Below are positions 47,301 through 59,210 of a stretch of DNA of 64,000 nucleotides, one piece after another. A program made the translations under genes and the position numbers. Under the pieces are notes generated by a model. That model worked only from the letters and a program-made list of their open reading frames with translations, searched no databases and was not told the origin of the DNA. Within the stretch, counting starts at the first letter, position 1, and each line of letters opens with the position of its first letter. The stretch comes from Circinella minor (Eukaryota; Mucoromycota; Mucoromycetes; Mucorales; Lichtheimiaceae), in the NCBI GenBank assembly GCA_016758965.1, contig JAEPRB010000021.1:62001-126000 (forward strand). Reading direction: 5' to 3'.

Positions 47301-47571
47301 TGATAGTGCTGAACAGCATATTCAGCAGCAGCAGCAACAGCAGCAACAAATTGATAATCGTCGAGCCAAACATATCTCAACTATACATTCTCGAAAAGAT
47401 GCATCTACAACAGATGTTTATTTCGCACCACAATCTACTCTTCCAAGCTTACTGCAAATGATTGCTGATTCAAATCAAGATGAGGAACAACAGACAAAAA
47501 GAAAAAAACAGGCTTCTGTAGAAGAGCAATTGGATGAAATGATGCGATCATTTCAAACTACAAATTTTTAA
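44306..47571 (+). CDS. Large low-complexity protein of unknown function, 1003 aa
   Basis: Exons 44306-44854, 44968-45508 and 45650-47571 are in consistent phase. The protein is mostly disordered, rich in Ser, Thr, Asn and Gln, with acidic runs (IEEEDEDENEEKIEEQ) and Pro motifs (IPPIPPP, PPPVPRRSPRRR, RTPPPPAI) that could bind SH3 domains. Short ordered-looking islands stand out: LSRFDLSAFANHLHENRLSV, LTERKRRVRKSMSMDEIHRM, SRIVRRTIIYVPPDSLNFMK and GTVEWGIVKKQGNRKSFYVR. They are the parts most likely to be conserved. The style resembles fungal polarity or cytoskeleton scaffolds, but no named domain is recognised. Exon 3 starts after CTCTTCTAG at 45649; the upstream reading begins at a non-ATG codon and is intronic. 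Confidence 0.75.
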
Positions 47572-48424
47572 AAAAAAACATAATATTATATAAATGATAC
47601 ACATAGAGTATCTACGGACTTCACAAATTGTATATTGATATTTTTAATCTAATTTTTATTTTCTTACTTAAACTAATGATACTACTTTATTACGTGTTAT
47701 TATTATTTTAGTGTTTGATGTCAACCTAATCGGGAATTACACTAACTACAACAACATATATAATAACATCATAGAATATAAGAGTGTATATTTGATCATG
47801 AGCTATGTTTGTTTGTTTGTTTGCTATCTTTTTTTTTTGTTTTTTCCATTTACATTATACATATCATTCATATCATCAATCCGAACTTACAATAACAATA
47901 ACAGTATACGAAAGTTTAGAATTATTGTATAGTAATAAGTTTATAAACCGTTTTTTGATGAAATAATAGAGGAGTTATTATTAATGTAATTTATTTTATT
48001 TTTCTATGAGACCGTAATAATAAAAAAATTGAACCAATAATTTGGAATGATGAGTTATATCGTTTATGATTTTTCCTTTCTGTTCCTCTTGGTCCTATTG
48101 AAAATCTATAGAAACAGAAAACAAAAAAACAAAGTGTATGCTTTTTTATGGTTTGCTGACTTGACATTTTCTTTATCGAGCAGACCTTCAGGATTCATCT
48201 TTCTTGTCTCTTTTTTAACTATTTTTTTTTGTTCCATTTTGACACTTTTTTTTCTCCTTTTCATTCATTTTCACTTTATCCTAAACAAAACCCAACTAAT
48301 AATCGAACGAGAGGCAAGTCTGGCATCCTCATCATAGAGAAACAGCTAAGATTAATTAATGATACTAATACATGATAACCAAATTAATAGGAGATTTATA
48401 TTTTACAGAAGTTAATTAAAAACC
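47572..48424. other. Upstream region of the first VTC gene
   Basis: About 850 bp, AT- and T-rich. No canonical Pho4 box CACGTG was seen; the nearest similar word is TACGTG near 47691. The reading at 48047-48337 is hydrophobic low complexity and is rejected as a gene. Confidence 0.4.
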
Positions 48425-50651
48425 ATGAAATTTGGCGCTGAATTACATGGCAAAATTTATGCACCATGGCGACACGCCTATTTTAACTATAACGAGTTGA
48501 AAAATGAATTAAAGCAGCGCCAACTTGATCATGGTTGGGGTGAACGTGACGAACTCGACTTTCTAACTCGTTACGAACAAGAACTTACCAAAGTTTACCG
48601 GTTTATCAATACCAAGCTTGATGATATAAGATTGCGCGTCGATGTTTGTGAAAAGGACTTGGCAGTAGTTACTACAGATGCAGCTGATAGTCTCGCTGAC
48701 CAACTTGCCGAAATCTTATTTGACGTCAATGACTTGGCTCGGTTCCATCAGCTCAATTGTCAAGGATTTGCGAAAATGGCGAAAAAACATGATCGCTGGA
48801 CCCATTTAAACAACTTGACGCAACAGTACAAACATAGTCTGCAACAGCAGTGGCCATTAGAAGCCATGACACAAAAATTAGACGAAATCGTCGTCCGTAT
48901 TTCACACGCGAACATAAAATGTGAGGCCAAGTTGGGGCAACATAATAGACCACCCCAACCTTCTTCGACAACATATAATGACGAAACAGCATTTGAACGC
49001 GCAACAACTAAATATTGGGTTCATCCGGATAACGTTACTGAGGTCAAGTCTATCATCCTGTTCCATTTGCCTGTGTATGTTTACAACAAAGAAAAACGGT
49101 ATGAGGCGAAAGATGCGGCTATTTCATCGGTGTATTTTGATAACTCCAATTTTGACCTTTACACGGAACGATTGGAGCGTGCTAAAGGTGCCGAGGCAAT
49201 CCGATTTCGTTGGTATGGTCAGGAAACAGACAATGTGTACATTGAACGCAAGACGCATCATGCGGAGTGGTTGGATGGCAAATCAGTCAAAGATCGGTTT
49301 AAACTCAAGGAAAAGGAGGCCAACGCATTTGTACAAGGGAGCTACACGGCCGATATGATCTCTGCTGATCTACGTGCGTCTAATACTGCAGATGAAGCTA
49401 CATTGCGTCAGCAACATTTTGTGGCTCAAGGTGTCGAGACATCCTTTCGTCAACGTCAACTGGAGCCTATGTGCCGTGTCTATTACAATCGGACTGCTTT
49501 TCAGCGCCCCAACGACCAACGTTTACGGATCTCACTTGATTGTAATTTAACATTTATTCGCGAAGATCGTTTGGATGGTAAACAACGACGACCGAAAGAT
49601 ACATGGCACCGTACAGATGTTAAGATTGATCATCCGTTCCACCATGTCAACCCAAGTGATGTTCATCATTTCCCTTATGCGATTCTAGAGACCAAGATTC
49701 AAACTCATTTAGGACAAAAAATACCGGCTTGGTTGCAATCGTTGCTTAGTTCGCATTTGGTGTATGAAGTACCTCGCTTTTCTAAATATTTACACGGTGC
49801 TTCCCAATTGTTCCAGAATCAGGTTCCGGTTCTACCATGGTGGATGGAGGAATTAGATAAGGATATTCGAAAACCGCCTGTGTTAGGCGTCGGCTTATCA
49901 CGCTCTATGAGTTTTCAACCTTTGGTTAATGGTCATCATCGCCGTTCATTGTTCCAGCCAACTTCTTCAACAGCATCAATGCCACAACATGTTTCCATCA
50001 CACTTATGGATAAAAAAGAGAATACAAAGAAGTGTCGAAACAAGATGATGGACGAGGAAGGTAACAATAACAGTAAGCAGAAGGAATATGGAAGTAATGG
50101 TGATTTATTGTCAAGATTTTATCCGAAATTAGTGGATAGTGGCAAAAAAATAATGAACTACAAGGAATTAAATCCCTTGTCATCACAACAACAACAACCA
50201 ACGCCACAATTACCACGTCCAATATCGCAAAGAACGATGAAACGAGCTGAACCAAAAACATTCTTTGCAAATGAACGTACATTTATCTCATGGCTACAAT
50301 TTTGTGCTTTGTTATTGACTGTCGCTCTTAATTTGTTGAATAATGGGGACCGCATTTCACGTATCATTGGTGCAGTTTTTATCATTATGGCGTCCATCTT
50401 AAGCTTGTAAGTACTATAAGATACATAGAATTTTAGTCTCTTTTTTATTTTCATAGATATTAATTTATATTATATATAGTTATGCACTCGGTCGATATCA
50501 ACTCAGAGCATATCAATTACGTACAGGACGATATATTTCGCGATACGATGATTTGTATGGTCCAACCATCTTATGTGTATGTTTAGTAGCTGCATTGGTT
50601 GTTAATTTTTGTCTTCGACTTCCACTTATTACTGGTCAGCCACCATCTTAA
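48425..50651 (+). CDS. SPX-VTC polyphosphate polymerase, copy 1 (Vtc4-like length)
   Basis: Subunit of the vacuolar transporter chaperone complex, which makes polyphosphate from ATP and moves it into the vacuole. Exons 48425-50406 and 50480-50651 give 717 residues, close to yeast Vtc4 (721). An N-terminal SPX domain (MKFGAELHGKIYAPWRHAYF, NYNELKNELK) has a basic patch KMAKKHDRW that should bind inositol pyrophosphate. The triphosphate-tunnel polymerase domain has [58 protein letters not shown] and RFSKYLHGA. The main basic and acidic catalytic positions are therefore kept. A C-terminal VTC1-like membrane region starts at [20 protein letters not shown]. Copy 1 lacks the introns shared by copies 2 and 3 inside the catalytic domain. 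Confidence 0.93.
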
Positions 50652-51823
50652 AAAGAAGACATTAGTCTACAGATTCCTCATTACTTGCTCTTTTCTTTTT
50701 TTTTCTTATCTCTTATCTCTTCTCTCATCTTTCTTTATTTTAACAATGTTCTTTGCTTTCCTTATGTTCTTTTTTTTTATCATTGCACATTTATAATAAG
50801 ACTTACTTTTTTTTTCATTTATAATATGAACCAATACTTTACATTTTATCAATCTCTTCTTGCTCTTCTTCTTTTGCTCCATCCGAAACAGACATACTTT
50901 GATATTAAAAGAAATAAATAATCTGCAATATGGATAAAATGTTGTTATAAAACTTTGTAGAAAAAACTGTTAATGCAGCGATCCATGACACCACGAGGTA
51001 TCATTTCATCGCTCTTCGCACTTGGTTTTTGTATGAATGCTGGATCGTTCTTCCGACAATTTACATGCCAATCAATTCTTTGATCATTTTCACCCCTCAA
51101 GAACAAATTAGCAAAGAGAATCAGGGAACATACCAATGGCAAACTTAAAAGAAACCTTGAACCCCTTTTTTTCTTACTTTTTGCTGCTCCGTTTTTCATT
51201 TAATTCAAGTTCAAAAAGGGAAGAAAGTAGATGCTGCAAACTCACGGGCTCCTTTACAAGCTTTTTTTTTCATTATTACTTTTATGAAGAAAAACATCAA
51301 CTATTGATATGTATTATGATACATTATTGTTGCAGTAGATTATAAGAAGAAAATAAACAATCATAATTAGAAGCATTATAGCGTGAACGAGGGTTGGACT
51401 TTGAATGGAAAGGCCTTCTTTTAGTTTTGGCAATACGGGGGGTTGTTCAGATATAAAATATGCAGGAGATTGGATGACAACGAATTGTTATTGGCGGAAA
51501 AAGAACTTATTGATAAAAGAACTTATAAATTTGTATATCGTACCTTTAATATCATTACATAGATGATATTATATTATTCATACATTACATGCTTACATTC
51601 TATAACGGCAGTATCATATTTCTTACTTTTACTGATGGTGATAATAAAAATAATGATAGATGGTATTGGTATCATGTATGTAAATATTAATAATAATAAT
51701 ATAGACCAAGAAAAAGTTAAGATTGTACATTTCTTTTTCTTCTTACATTTCTTTTAATTGACTCTTCATCATTATTTCTTACTCTTTTACTTTTAGAAGA
51801 CCCACTTCTATTAATAAACGAAT
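50652..51823. other. Spacer between VTC copies 1 and 2
   Basis: About 1.2 kb, T-rich at first (3' UTR of copy 1), then AT-rich. There is no CACGTG box and no credible gene. Confidence 0.4.
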
Positions 51824-54333
51824 ATGAAATTTGGCAGTCATCTAGCCTCCAATGCGTTCCCACCATGGAGAACTGAGTATATTCAATATGATATGCTTAA
51901 ACAGCAACTCAAAGCGCGTCAATTAGATCATACTTGGAACAGCCAAGACGAAACTTGGTTCTCACAAGCAGTGACTTCTGAGCTTACCAAAGTAGACTTG
52001 TTTTTGTCACGTAAACGGTATGAACTTCAGTCTCGTATCAATTACTGTGAACAAACATTACAAGCTATTGTACGTAATTCATCGGTATCAGCATCATCAC
52101 AGCAAGAAGTAACTACAGCAACAATAAATGATAATCATGATAAAGAGCAATGTATAGCATCATTACAACAAGCATTGATTGAAATTTTGTATGACACGAA
52201 TGATCTCAGCAAATTTATTCGCCTCAATTATACTGGATTTCAAAAAATTTTAAAAAAGCATGATAAATGGACTCATTTGCATTTACGATCACAAATGATC
52301 CCAGTATTTCATCAAAAGGGGTTAGAGAATCGACGGTTTGATGATTTATTGGTCAGAATATCCCAGTTACGAGATTTATGTCGACTTTGTAGTAATGCAA
52401 TGATGCTCACTGAAATAGAAGAAGGACGTAAAAATGTGGTGGAAGATGACAACACAAGTGATGCAGGGGATTTTGAGAGAGCCACGGAGAAATATTGGGT
52501 GCATCCCGAAAATGTCACAGAAGTCAAGGCAATATTATTATTTCATTTACCTATACTCCGCTACAATTCTGATAGACCTTATGAAGAATCTGAAACCGCT
52601 ATTTCTAGTGTTTACATGGATAATCAACAACTTGATCTTTACACTGAAAGATTGCAACGTGATGAAGGAGCAGAAGCAATTCGATTACGATGGTAAGCAA
52701 TAGCAATAGTAATAGTACTGTTTCTTTTTACATTTTTTGGACTATTAATAGATTAAGAAATACGACTTCTTCGTGTAAAACATAACATCATAAAAAACAT
52801 TGCTTACGAACTTGTAACTTATTAATGCTGCGCTTTCTCCTTCATTGAATTTATTAGGTACGGGGCTGAAACAAGCCAAGAAATTTACGTGGAAAGAAAA
52901 ACGCATCATGCCCCTTGGCTTGATGGTCAAAAATCCATCAAAGAAAGATTTCGACTTGATGAAAGTCATGTTGATAATTATTTGGCCGGTCAATATACTC
53001 CACAAATGGTAGCAGAAAATCTTTTGTCCCTGAAAAAGAAAAAATCGGTTGCGGAAAAAGCAAGAGCCACTTCAGCCAGTGTTTACAATTCAATTTACCA
53101 AAGAAAGTTAAACCCGATCCTTCGATGTTTTTATAATCGCCTTGCATTTCAAAGGCCGAGCGACCCAAGAGTGCGTGTAAGTCTGGATACGGACTTAGCC
53201 TACATCCGTGAAGATAAAAACAGTAAAAATCGTGGGGGTTGGCGACGCAATGATGTGGGCATTGCATACCCATTCAATCATTTACCAGACCAAGATGATG
53301 TACATTGTTTTCCATATGCAGTATTAGAAACCAAGATTCAAACTCACTTGGGCCAAGAAATGCCTGAATGGCTTGTTCATCTAACTAATAGTCACCTAGT
53401 TCATCCGGTTCCGCGATTTTCAAAATATCTCCATGGAGCATGTTTCTTTTTTAAGGTACAAAGAATGATAATAATAATTTAAGTGACATAAACAATGATA
53501 TTGACAGTTTTTATATATATTTAAAAAAGGATCGACTTCCAGTATTACCGTGGTGGTTATCTGAATTGGATATTAATATAAAGAAACCGAGAGTTGATCA
53601 ATTTGGCCTATCAAGAACAGTTAGTTATAGGCCCTTGGTAGATGGTGGACTGGTCGCCATAAACATCCCTCCTGAAGTAGAAATGGTGAAGCGAGACTCT
53701 GGCATGGCACCATCACTCTTCAAGCCATTACCACCACCAGCAGACCTTGACGCAAACTCAAATAATACGAGTAAAGGAACGAAACAGAAATCCAGCAGCA
53801 GTAGTAAAAATAATAATAAACCACGATCTATAAAAAGGTGGTTTCAACGGCGATTTTATTACCGTCGCCTTGGCAACAGCCGAAAAAGCAAGTACAGCAA
53901 TAACGACAAAAAAGGCAACAATAATAGTAAAGTACTTCCAGGTGTCAAGGTTCGGGTGGAACCCAAGACATTCTTTGCCAATGAGCGCACATTCATTTCT
54001 TGGCTCCAATTTTGTGCTTTGATTCTTACGATATCACTCAGCCTCATAAACTTTGGTGATCACGTTTCTCAATTATGTGGCGGTATTTTTCTCATCATTG
54101 CTGCACTTTTGTCCGTCTATGCACTTTGGAGATATCAATATCGTGCATTCCAAATTCGAACCAGGAGTAATACAAGATATGACGATTTATATGGCCCTGC
54201 CATTTTATGTCTCTTGCTTGTCATAGCCATCATTGTCAATTTTAGTCTCAGATTTAATCAACCTCCTGCCACTGGAGCTCTATCACCATATCATCCGCCA
54301 AGCACTGCCGATAATAATAGTAATAATCCTTGA
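51824..54333 (+). CDS. SPX-VTC polyphosphate polymerase, copy 2
   Basis: Exons 51824-52692, 52858-53455 and 53530-54333 give 756 residues. The SPX domain (MKFGSHLASNAFPPWRTEYI, YDMLKQQLK, basic patch KILKKHDKW) carries an extra Ser/Thr-rich loop near residues 88-108. The tunnel polymerase domain has [80 protein letters not shown] and [14 protein letters not shown]. An Asn/Ser/Lys-rich linker precedes the membrane region ([20 protein letters not shown], then a YALWRYQYRAFQIR helix end). Catalytic Arg, Lys and Glu positions appear intact. The introns after RLRW and after FFFK match positions in copy 3, so 2 and 3 are the closer pair. The N and C linkers diverge strongly. Confidence 0.92.
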
Positions 54334-56139
54334 ACGGTATATAGTATTTTTTTTTTATTTCTTTCCTAATTTTTCCAAAGTATATATATCAGACATAAAA
54401 AACAAGAATAGTAGAATAATAGTATAATAATAGCAATAGACTTGTGAAAACCACTTATATCATTATACATAAACATCCCATACCTTTCCCCAATTTTTCA
54501 TTATTTACCAAATCGAATACCATGTATGTGTCATCCATCATCACATCTACTTTCTTATTATGTATAATTGTTGAAGAAAAAAAATAGGAGGTTCAAAAAA
54601 CCATATAATATTGATGCATTGGGAAAAAATGACTGTCATGCTATTATCTTAGCTTCTATTGAAGAACAAAAACAAATGCGCAGCCTCATGCAAACAAGAA
54701 ATATATATACAATGTGGTCGCATGAGTCTGCATTGCAACTAACGTACCTGAAAATAGAGTTCTTTATTTGTACTTATCTATTTTATTATTATTTTTATTA
54801 TTATCACCAAGAAAATCATTTTAAATAACAATAGAATTCGAGGATGGCTAGTTGATAACAGTTTTTTGTTGATGTTGCATATAATTTGATGGACAACAGG
54901 TGTAGACAATCTGAAAATTCTCCCTCAGTCTGTCGTATAGCATAATCACAGAAAAAGAAGGTTCAATTCTGTACTACCAAACTTGCTAATTTCTTTGTTT
55001 CTCACTTTAGTTCCGTGTTAACTTTTTAAAAGAAATCTTCAACAAAACAGAGTTCTGAAATTATGTATCCATTTTATTAGATAAAGGTAATAATGATCAA
55101 CACATAAGGAATTATTATTTTTTTGATGTGGAATTCCACCAAATAGGATTAAAGAGAGAAACCAACCAGAACGAGCAAGTTATGTGAGAATCAAACACAT
55201 ACAAAAATGCATCAGTTGTTGGTTTACGCCATTTAGGATGAAAAAATAATATTTGATAAAAATGGCTAAAAAGGCCCGCGAGGAGGGGGCAAAATTGATG
55301 TAACACAATAACAAAGGCAAATAAAATAAAGAAACATGAAAGAGGAAAAAAAATTGCACAATTTGGGTAAATGCAGTACTATTTGAGCTATAAATATAAA
55401 TTTGTAAAGTAACACATCAAACACCTACTTAAGGAATCCAACGTGACGGCTTAGCAATTAAATTCATTGGCTAGCGCGTGAGGTGGTGTGTGTATTATGT
55501 GTTCTCATTCTCGGTCACTTGTGTTCGTGTTTCTCTACAACATAATACTAATGACAATATAGTTAACAACAACTAATTTTACTTCAACTTTACATCCGCT
55601 CCCCCCCCCTGCGTCTTGAAACGCCCAATTAGAAGAGAAAACGGTACACTCAAAACCGACTAAGTATAACGTAGAATGATGATGAGCTATTTGAATTTGA
55701 TTTGACATATTATAATTTTGAACTCACTATAAGCAGGTAATAATAAACATAAATACGCAGATTTAATGTGCCAAAATAGGGTCATTAGAAGTTTGATCTT
55801 CGTTCGGTCAAGTAGCACTTTTTTATAATAGTAACGGCAGAACTAAATAAAGCTGCTCTGTATACATACGAGCGAACAAATTTACATGTGAGATGCAGGA
55901 AGCCTATATTGTATAGTTTGATCAAGGTCGTATAACATAGAATGGAAATTGGAGCATCCATGATGTTTTCTTTTTTTACCCCCAATTCTTCAACCCCCCC
56001 CCTTTTTTTTTATACAACATATAATCTTGTATTTGTCTTTTTTCTCTTTCTCTTCTTCTTTCTTACCATATTATTATTTCTCTCTATTACTCTCCCATTA
56101 AATTATTTTGATTTTGCTAGTATATAAAGTCATCATCGA
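54334..56139. other. Spacer between VTC copies 2 and 3
   Basis: About 1.8 kb, AT-rich, with C runs near 55603 and 55994. AACGTG (a weak Pho4-type half) occurs near 55440, but no CACGTG. Readings at 54568-54828 and elsewhere are not convincing. Confidence 0.4.
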
Positions 56140-58832
56140 ATGAAATACGGCCTCGAGTTACAAGAGAATATTTTTCCACCATGGCGTTTGTCTTATGTTG
56201 CTTATGATGTTCTCAAACAAGAACTCAAGAGTCGACAGCTTGATCATGGATGGACGCAACAAGATGAAGTTGATTTTGTTCACTTGCTTGATAATGAACT
56301 GACCAAAGTTTATGACTTTATCAATGCCAAGTTATCTGAAATCGATGCCCGGATTCTTTATTGCGAACGTACTATTCATACTTTGCACAATAATCCTACA
56401 ATGCAAACCGATATTAGTTATGGAATTATGGACGAAGCACTTACAGAAATCTTATTCGATGTCAATGACTTATCCAAGTTTACGCGCGTAAACTTTGTGG
56501 CCATCCAAAAGATTTTGAAAAAGCACGACCGATGGACGGGTCTGGATCTCAAACAAGCATTTGTACAAAAATTACGTGATAAGCCATTGGATAATCAACG
56601 TTTTGATGTGGCTATCGTGTATATTTCAGCTTTACATGACTTATGCCGTAACCGTGGAAACAAACAGTCTGGTGATGGTGAAAAGGCTGCAGTAAATGCC
56701 GATGGCGATCAGAATGCTTTTGAGCGTGCCACCGCTAAATATTGGATTCATCCTGATAATATTACTGAGGTCAAAGCAATCATTATGTTGCATCTTCCTG
56801 TACTTATCTTTGATAAAGATAAAAAATGGGAGGTATCCGATTCTGCTATTTCAAGTGTTTATATGGATAATGATAATTTCGACTTGTACACAGGACGGCT
56901 TCAGCGTGATGAAGGCGCCGAGGCAATTCGCCTAAGATGGTAAATTAAAAATACTGTGATACAATACTCACAAAACACCAATTTCTTTTGTGTCTATAAA
57001 TATGCATATACTATATATATATATATTTTCACTATAATTGTTATGAAAATTATATACTTTTATAGTACACACGAAGTTCATAAAGAGAAAAACAATATCG
57101 TACTGAAAAAAAATTTTTGACCACTTTTTTCTATTAGGTATGGACCATACGACACAAAAAGCGTTTTTGTTGAACGTAAAACACATCATGCAGCTTGGTT
57201 ACAAGGTGCATCAGTCAAGGATCGTTTCCGATTGAACGAACCACAGGTGAATCCTTATTTACGCGGGGATTACACCGCAGATCAAATAGCCAATAATATT
57301 CGAAATAAGGCCGACCACGCTACTGTTGACAGTGTTCATTTTATCGCCAGTGGCGTTCAAACATCGGTCCGTGAAAAAGAGCTTCGGCCCACTTTGCGTG
57401 CGTTTTATAACCGCACTGCGTTTCAGTTACCTGACGACCAAAAATTACGTATCTCGCTTGACACCAACTTGAGTTTCATTCGTGAAGATCATTTGGATGG
57501 AACTTTACGGCGTACTAAGGATAATTGGCGTCGTACAGATGTTGCAATTGATTATCCATTCAAATACTTATCCGAATCTGAAATATTACGTTTCCCATAT
57601 GCCGTGCTGGAAACAAAGCTCCAAACTCATTTAGGTCAGGCACCACCTGCTTGGTTAACCTCACTTATAGAAAGTCATTTGGTTCATGAAGTACCAAGAT
57701 TTTCAAAATATTTACATGGTGCTTGTCACTTTTACAAGGTAAATATATTTGTTTGCTATCACTTTCCTTTTTGTTTTGTTTGTTGATTAATATATTTCCA
57801 TGCATGCATCAATCTTCGTGGACTTTTTACTCAATATTTAACTTTGTTTTTTATTATTACAAAAAGGAACGGCTTCCATTGTTGCCTTGGTAAGTGGAAG
57901 AAAAACTTATTTTTTACTTTCCCATAGGTGTGAAATTCACAGATATAATCTAATTATTATTTTTATTTATTTTTAGGTGGCTCTCTGAATTAAATGTCGA
58001 TATCCGAAAACCCAGAAGTGAGAATATTGGACTATCAAGATCAAGAAGCTTTAAGCCTTTGATCGATGGTCGTTATAGACGTGCCATGATTGAAGAGAAG
58101 GAGAGAGCAAATCAAGATGCTGTGGTGCGAGGCCAACAAGGTGTAACGTTAGAAGATAATGGTAGTAGCCGTGAAAACTCACCAGGCGCACTATCATCCA
58201 GCGAAACACTAGCAAAATCAAGAAATACACCTGAACGGCGTCGATTGCTCGATGATGATATCGATACGCCTGCAGCTTGGAGACCCGTACAAAACACCAA
58301 TAATCAGCAGCAACAAGAACAGCGGTACACAACCGTTGATATGAAAAATAACAATAATTCGACTACACAACTTGGACAACCCATTATGATCGGAACTCCA
58401 TCTTCTCCATCTGTTGGTGATGATAACAATGGGAAGAAAAAGAAAAACGGAGCCTTGGGATTCTTAAATTGGAATAACATGATAGAAGAAGGTGGAAACA
58501 CTAAACGACAGAAGGTCAAGGTCCGTGTCGAACCCAAAGTGTTCTTTGCAAATGAAAGAACATTTATCTCGTGGTTACAATTCTGTGCCTTACTACTTAC
58601 CGTTGCCCTGAGCTTACTTAATTTTGGTGATGATAGGGCACGTATTGTTGGCGGCATCTTTATTGGTCTTGCTGCTGGTGTAGCTATTTATGCTTTATAT
58701 CGTTTTGAAAAACGTGCCTGGATGATTAATCGTCGTGTCGACGGCCGATATGATGATTTGTGGGGCCCTGCTGTACTTTGTACGTTATTGGTGGGTGCAT
58801 TGGTGGTCAACTTCTATTTACGTTTTGCTTAA
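56140..58832 (+). CDS. SPX-VTC polyphosphate polymerase, copy 3 with 23-nt microexon
   Basis: Exons 56140-56939, 57138-57738, 57867-57889 and 57977-58832 give 759 residues. The third exon is only 23 nt (ERLPLLP plus TG of Trp) and is needed to rebuild the conserved [18 protein letters not shown] block. The SPX domain has [29 protein letters not shown] and basic patch KILKKHDRW. The polymerase domain has [79 protein letters not shown] and [15 protein letters not shown] polar linker of about 150 residues follows, then the membrane region [20 protein letters not shown]. All recognisable catalytic motifs are intact, so an active or regulatory VTC subunit is expected. Confidence 0.93.
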
Positions 58833-59210
58833 AAATATTATATTATATATTTCTTCTTTATATTTATATATTTCTCTTACATATGTAATTCACTTCAGAC
58901 AACAACAAATATTTGTTATCTTTTTATAATTATATAACACATCTTTTGATCATTTACTCCCCCCCCCCCCATTTTTTGTCTATCTTTCCCATTGTACATT
59001 TTACATATAAGACTATCCCTTCACCTTTAATCTTTGTTTCAGTAAAAATTAAAAAAAAATTTATGAACTTGCTGGTTGTGATCAAATATGGTAATTTTTT
59101 TTTAATAATTGGAGTAACGCAGTAAACAAAGATGCGGAATTAAAAAAACTATACCACTGAACCTACTTTATTAGTTTTACTGTTGTCTGCTGTAGGTATT
59201 CTTCTGAACA
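58833..59210. other. Spacer, VTC copy 3 to F-box gene
   Basis: About 380 bp, AT- and T-rich, with a run of 12 C near 58961-58972. It should contain the VTC terminator region and the F-box gene promoter. No gene was seen. Confidence 0.4.

Noticed and set aside
49780..49800. Arg in RFSK of all VTC copies as a sign of lost catalysis
   Set aside because: From memory yeast Vtc4 has Lys at this position, but the change is conservative and present in all three copies, so it does not show inactivation without an alignment.
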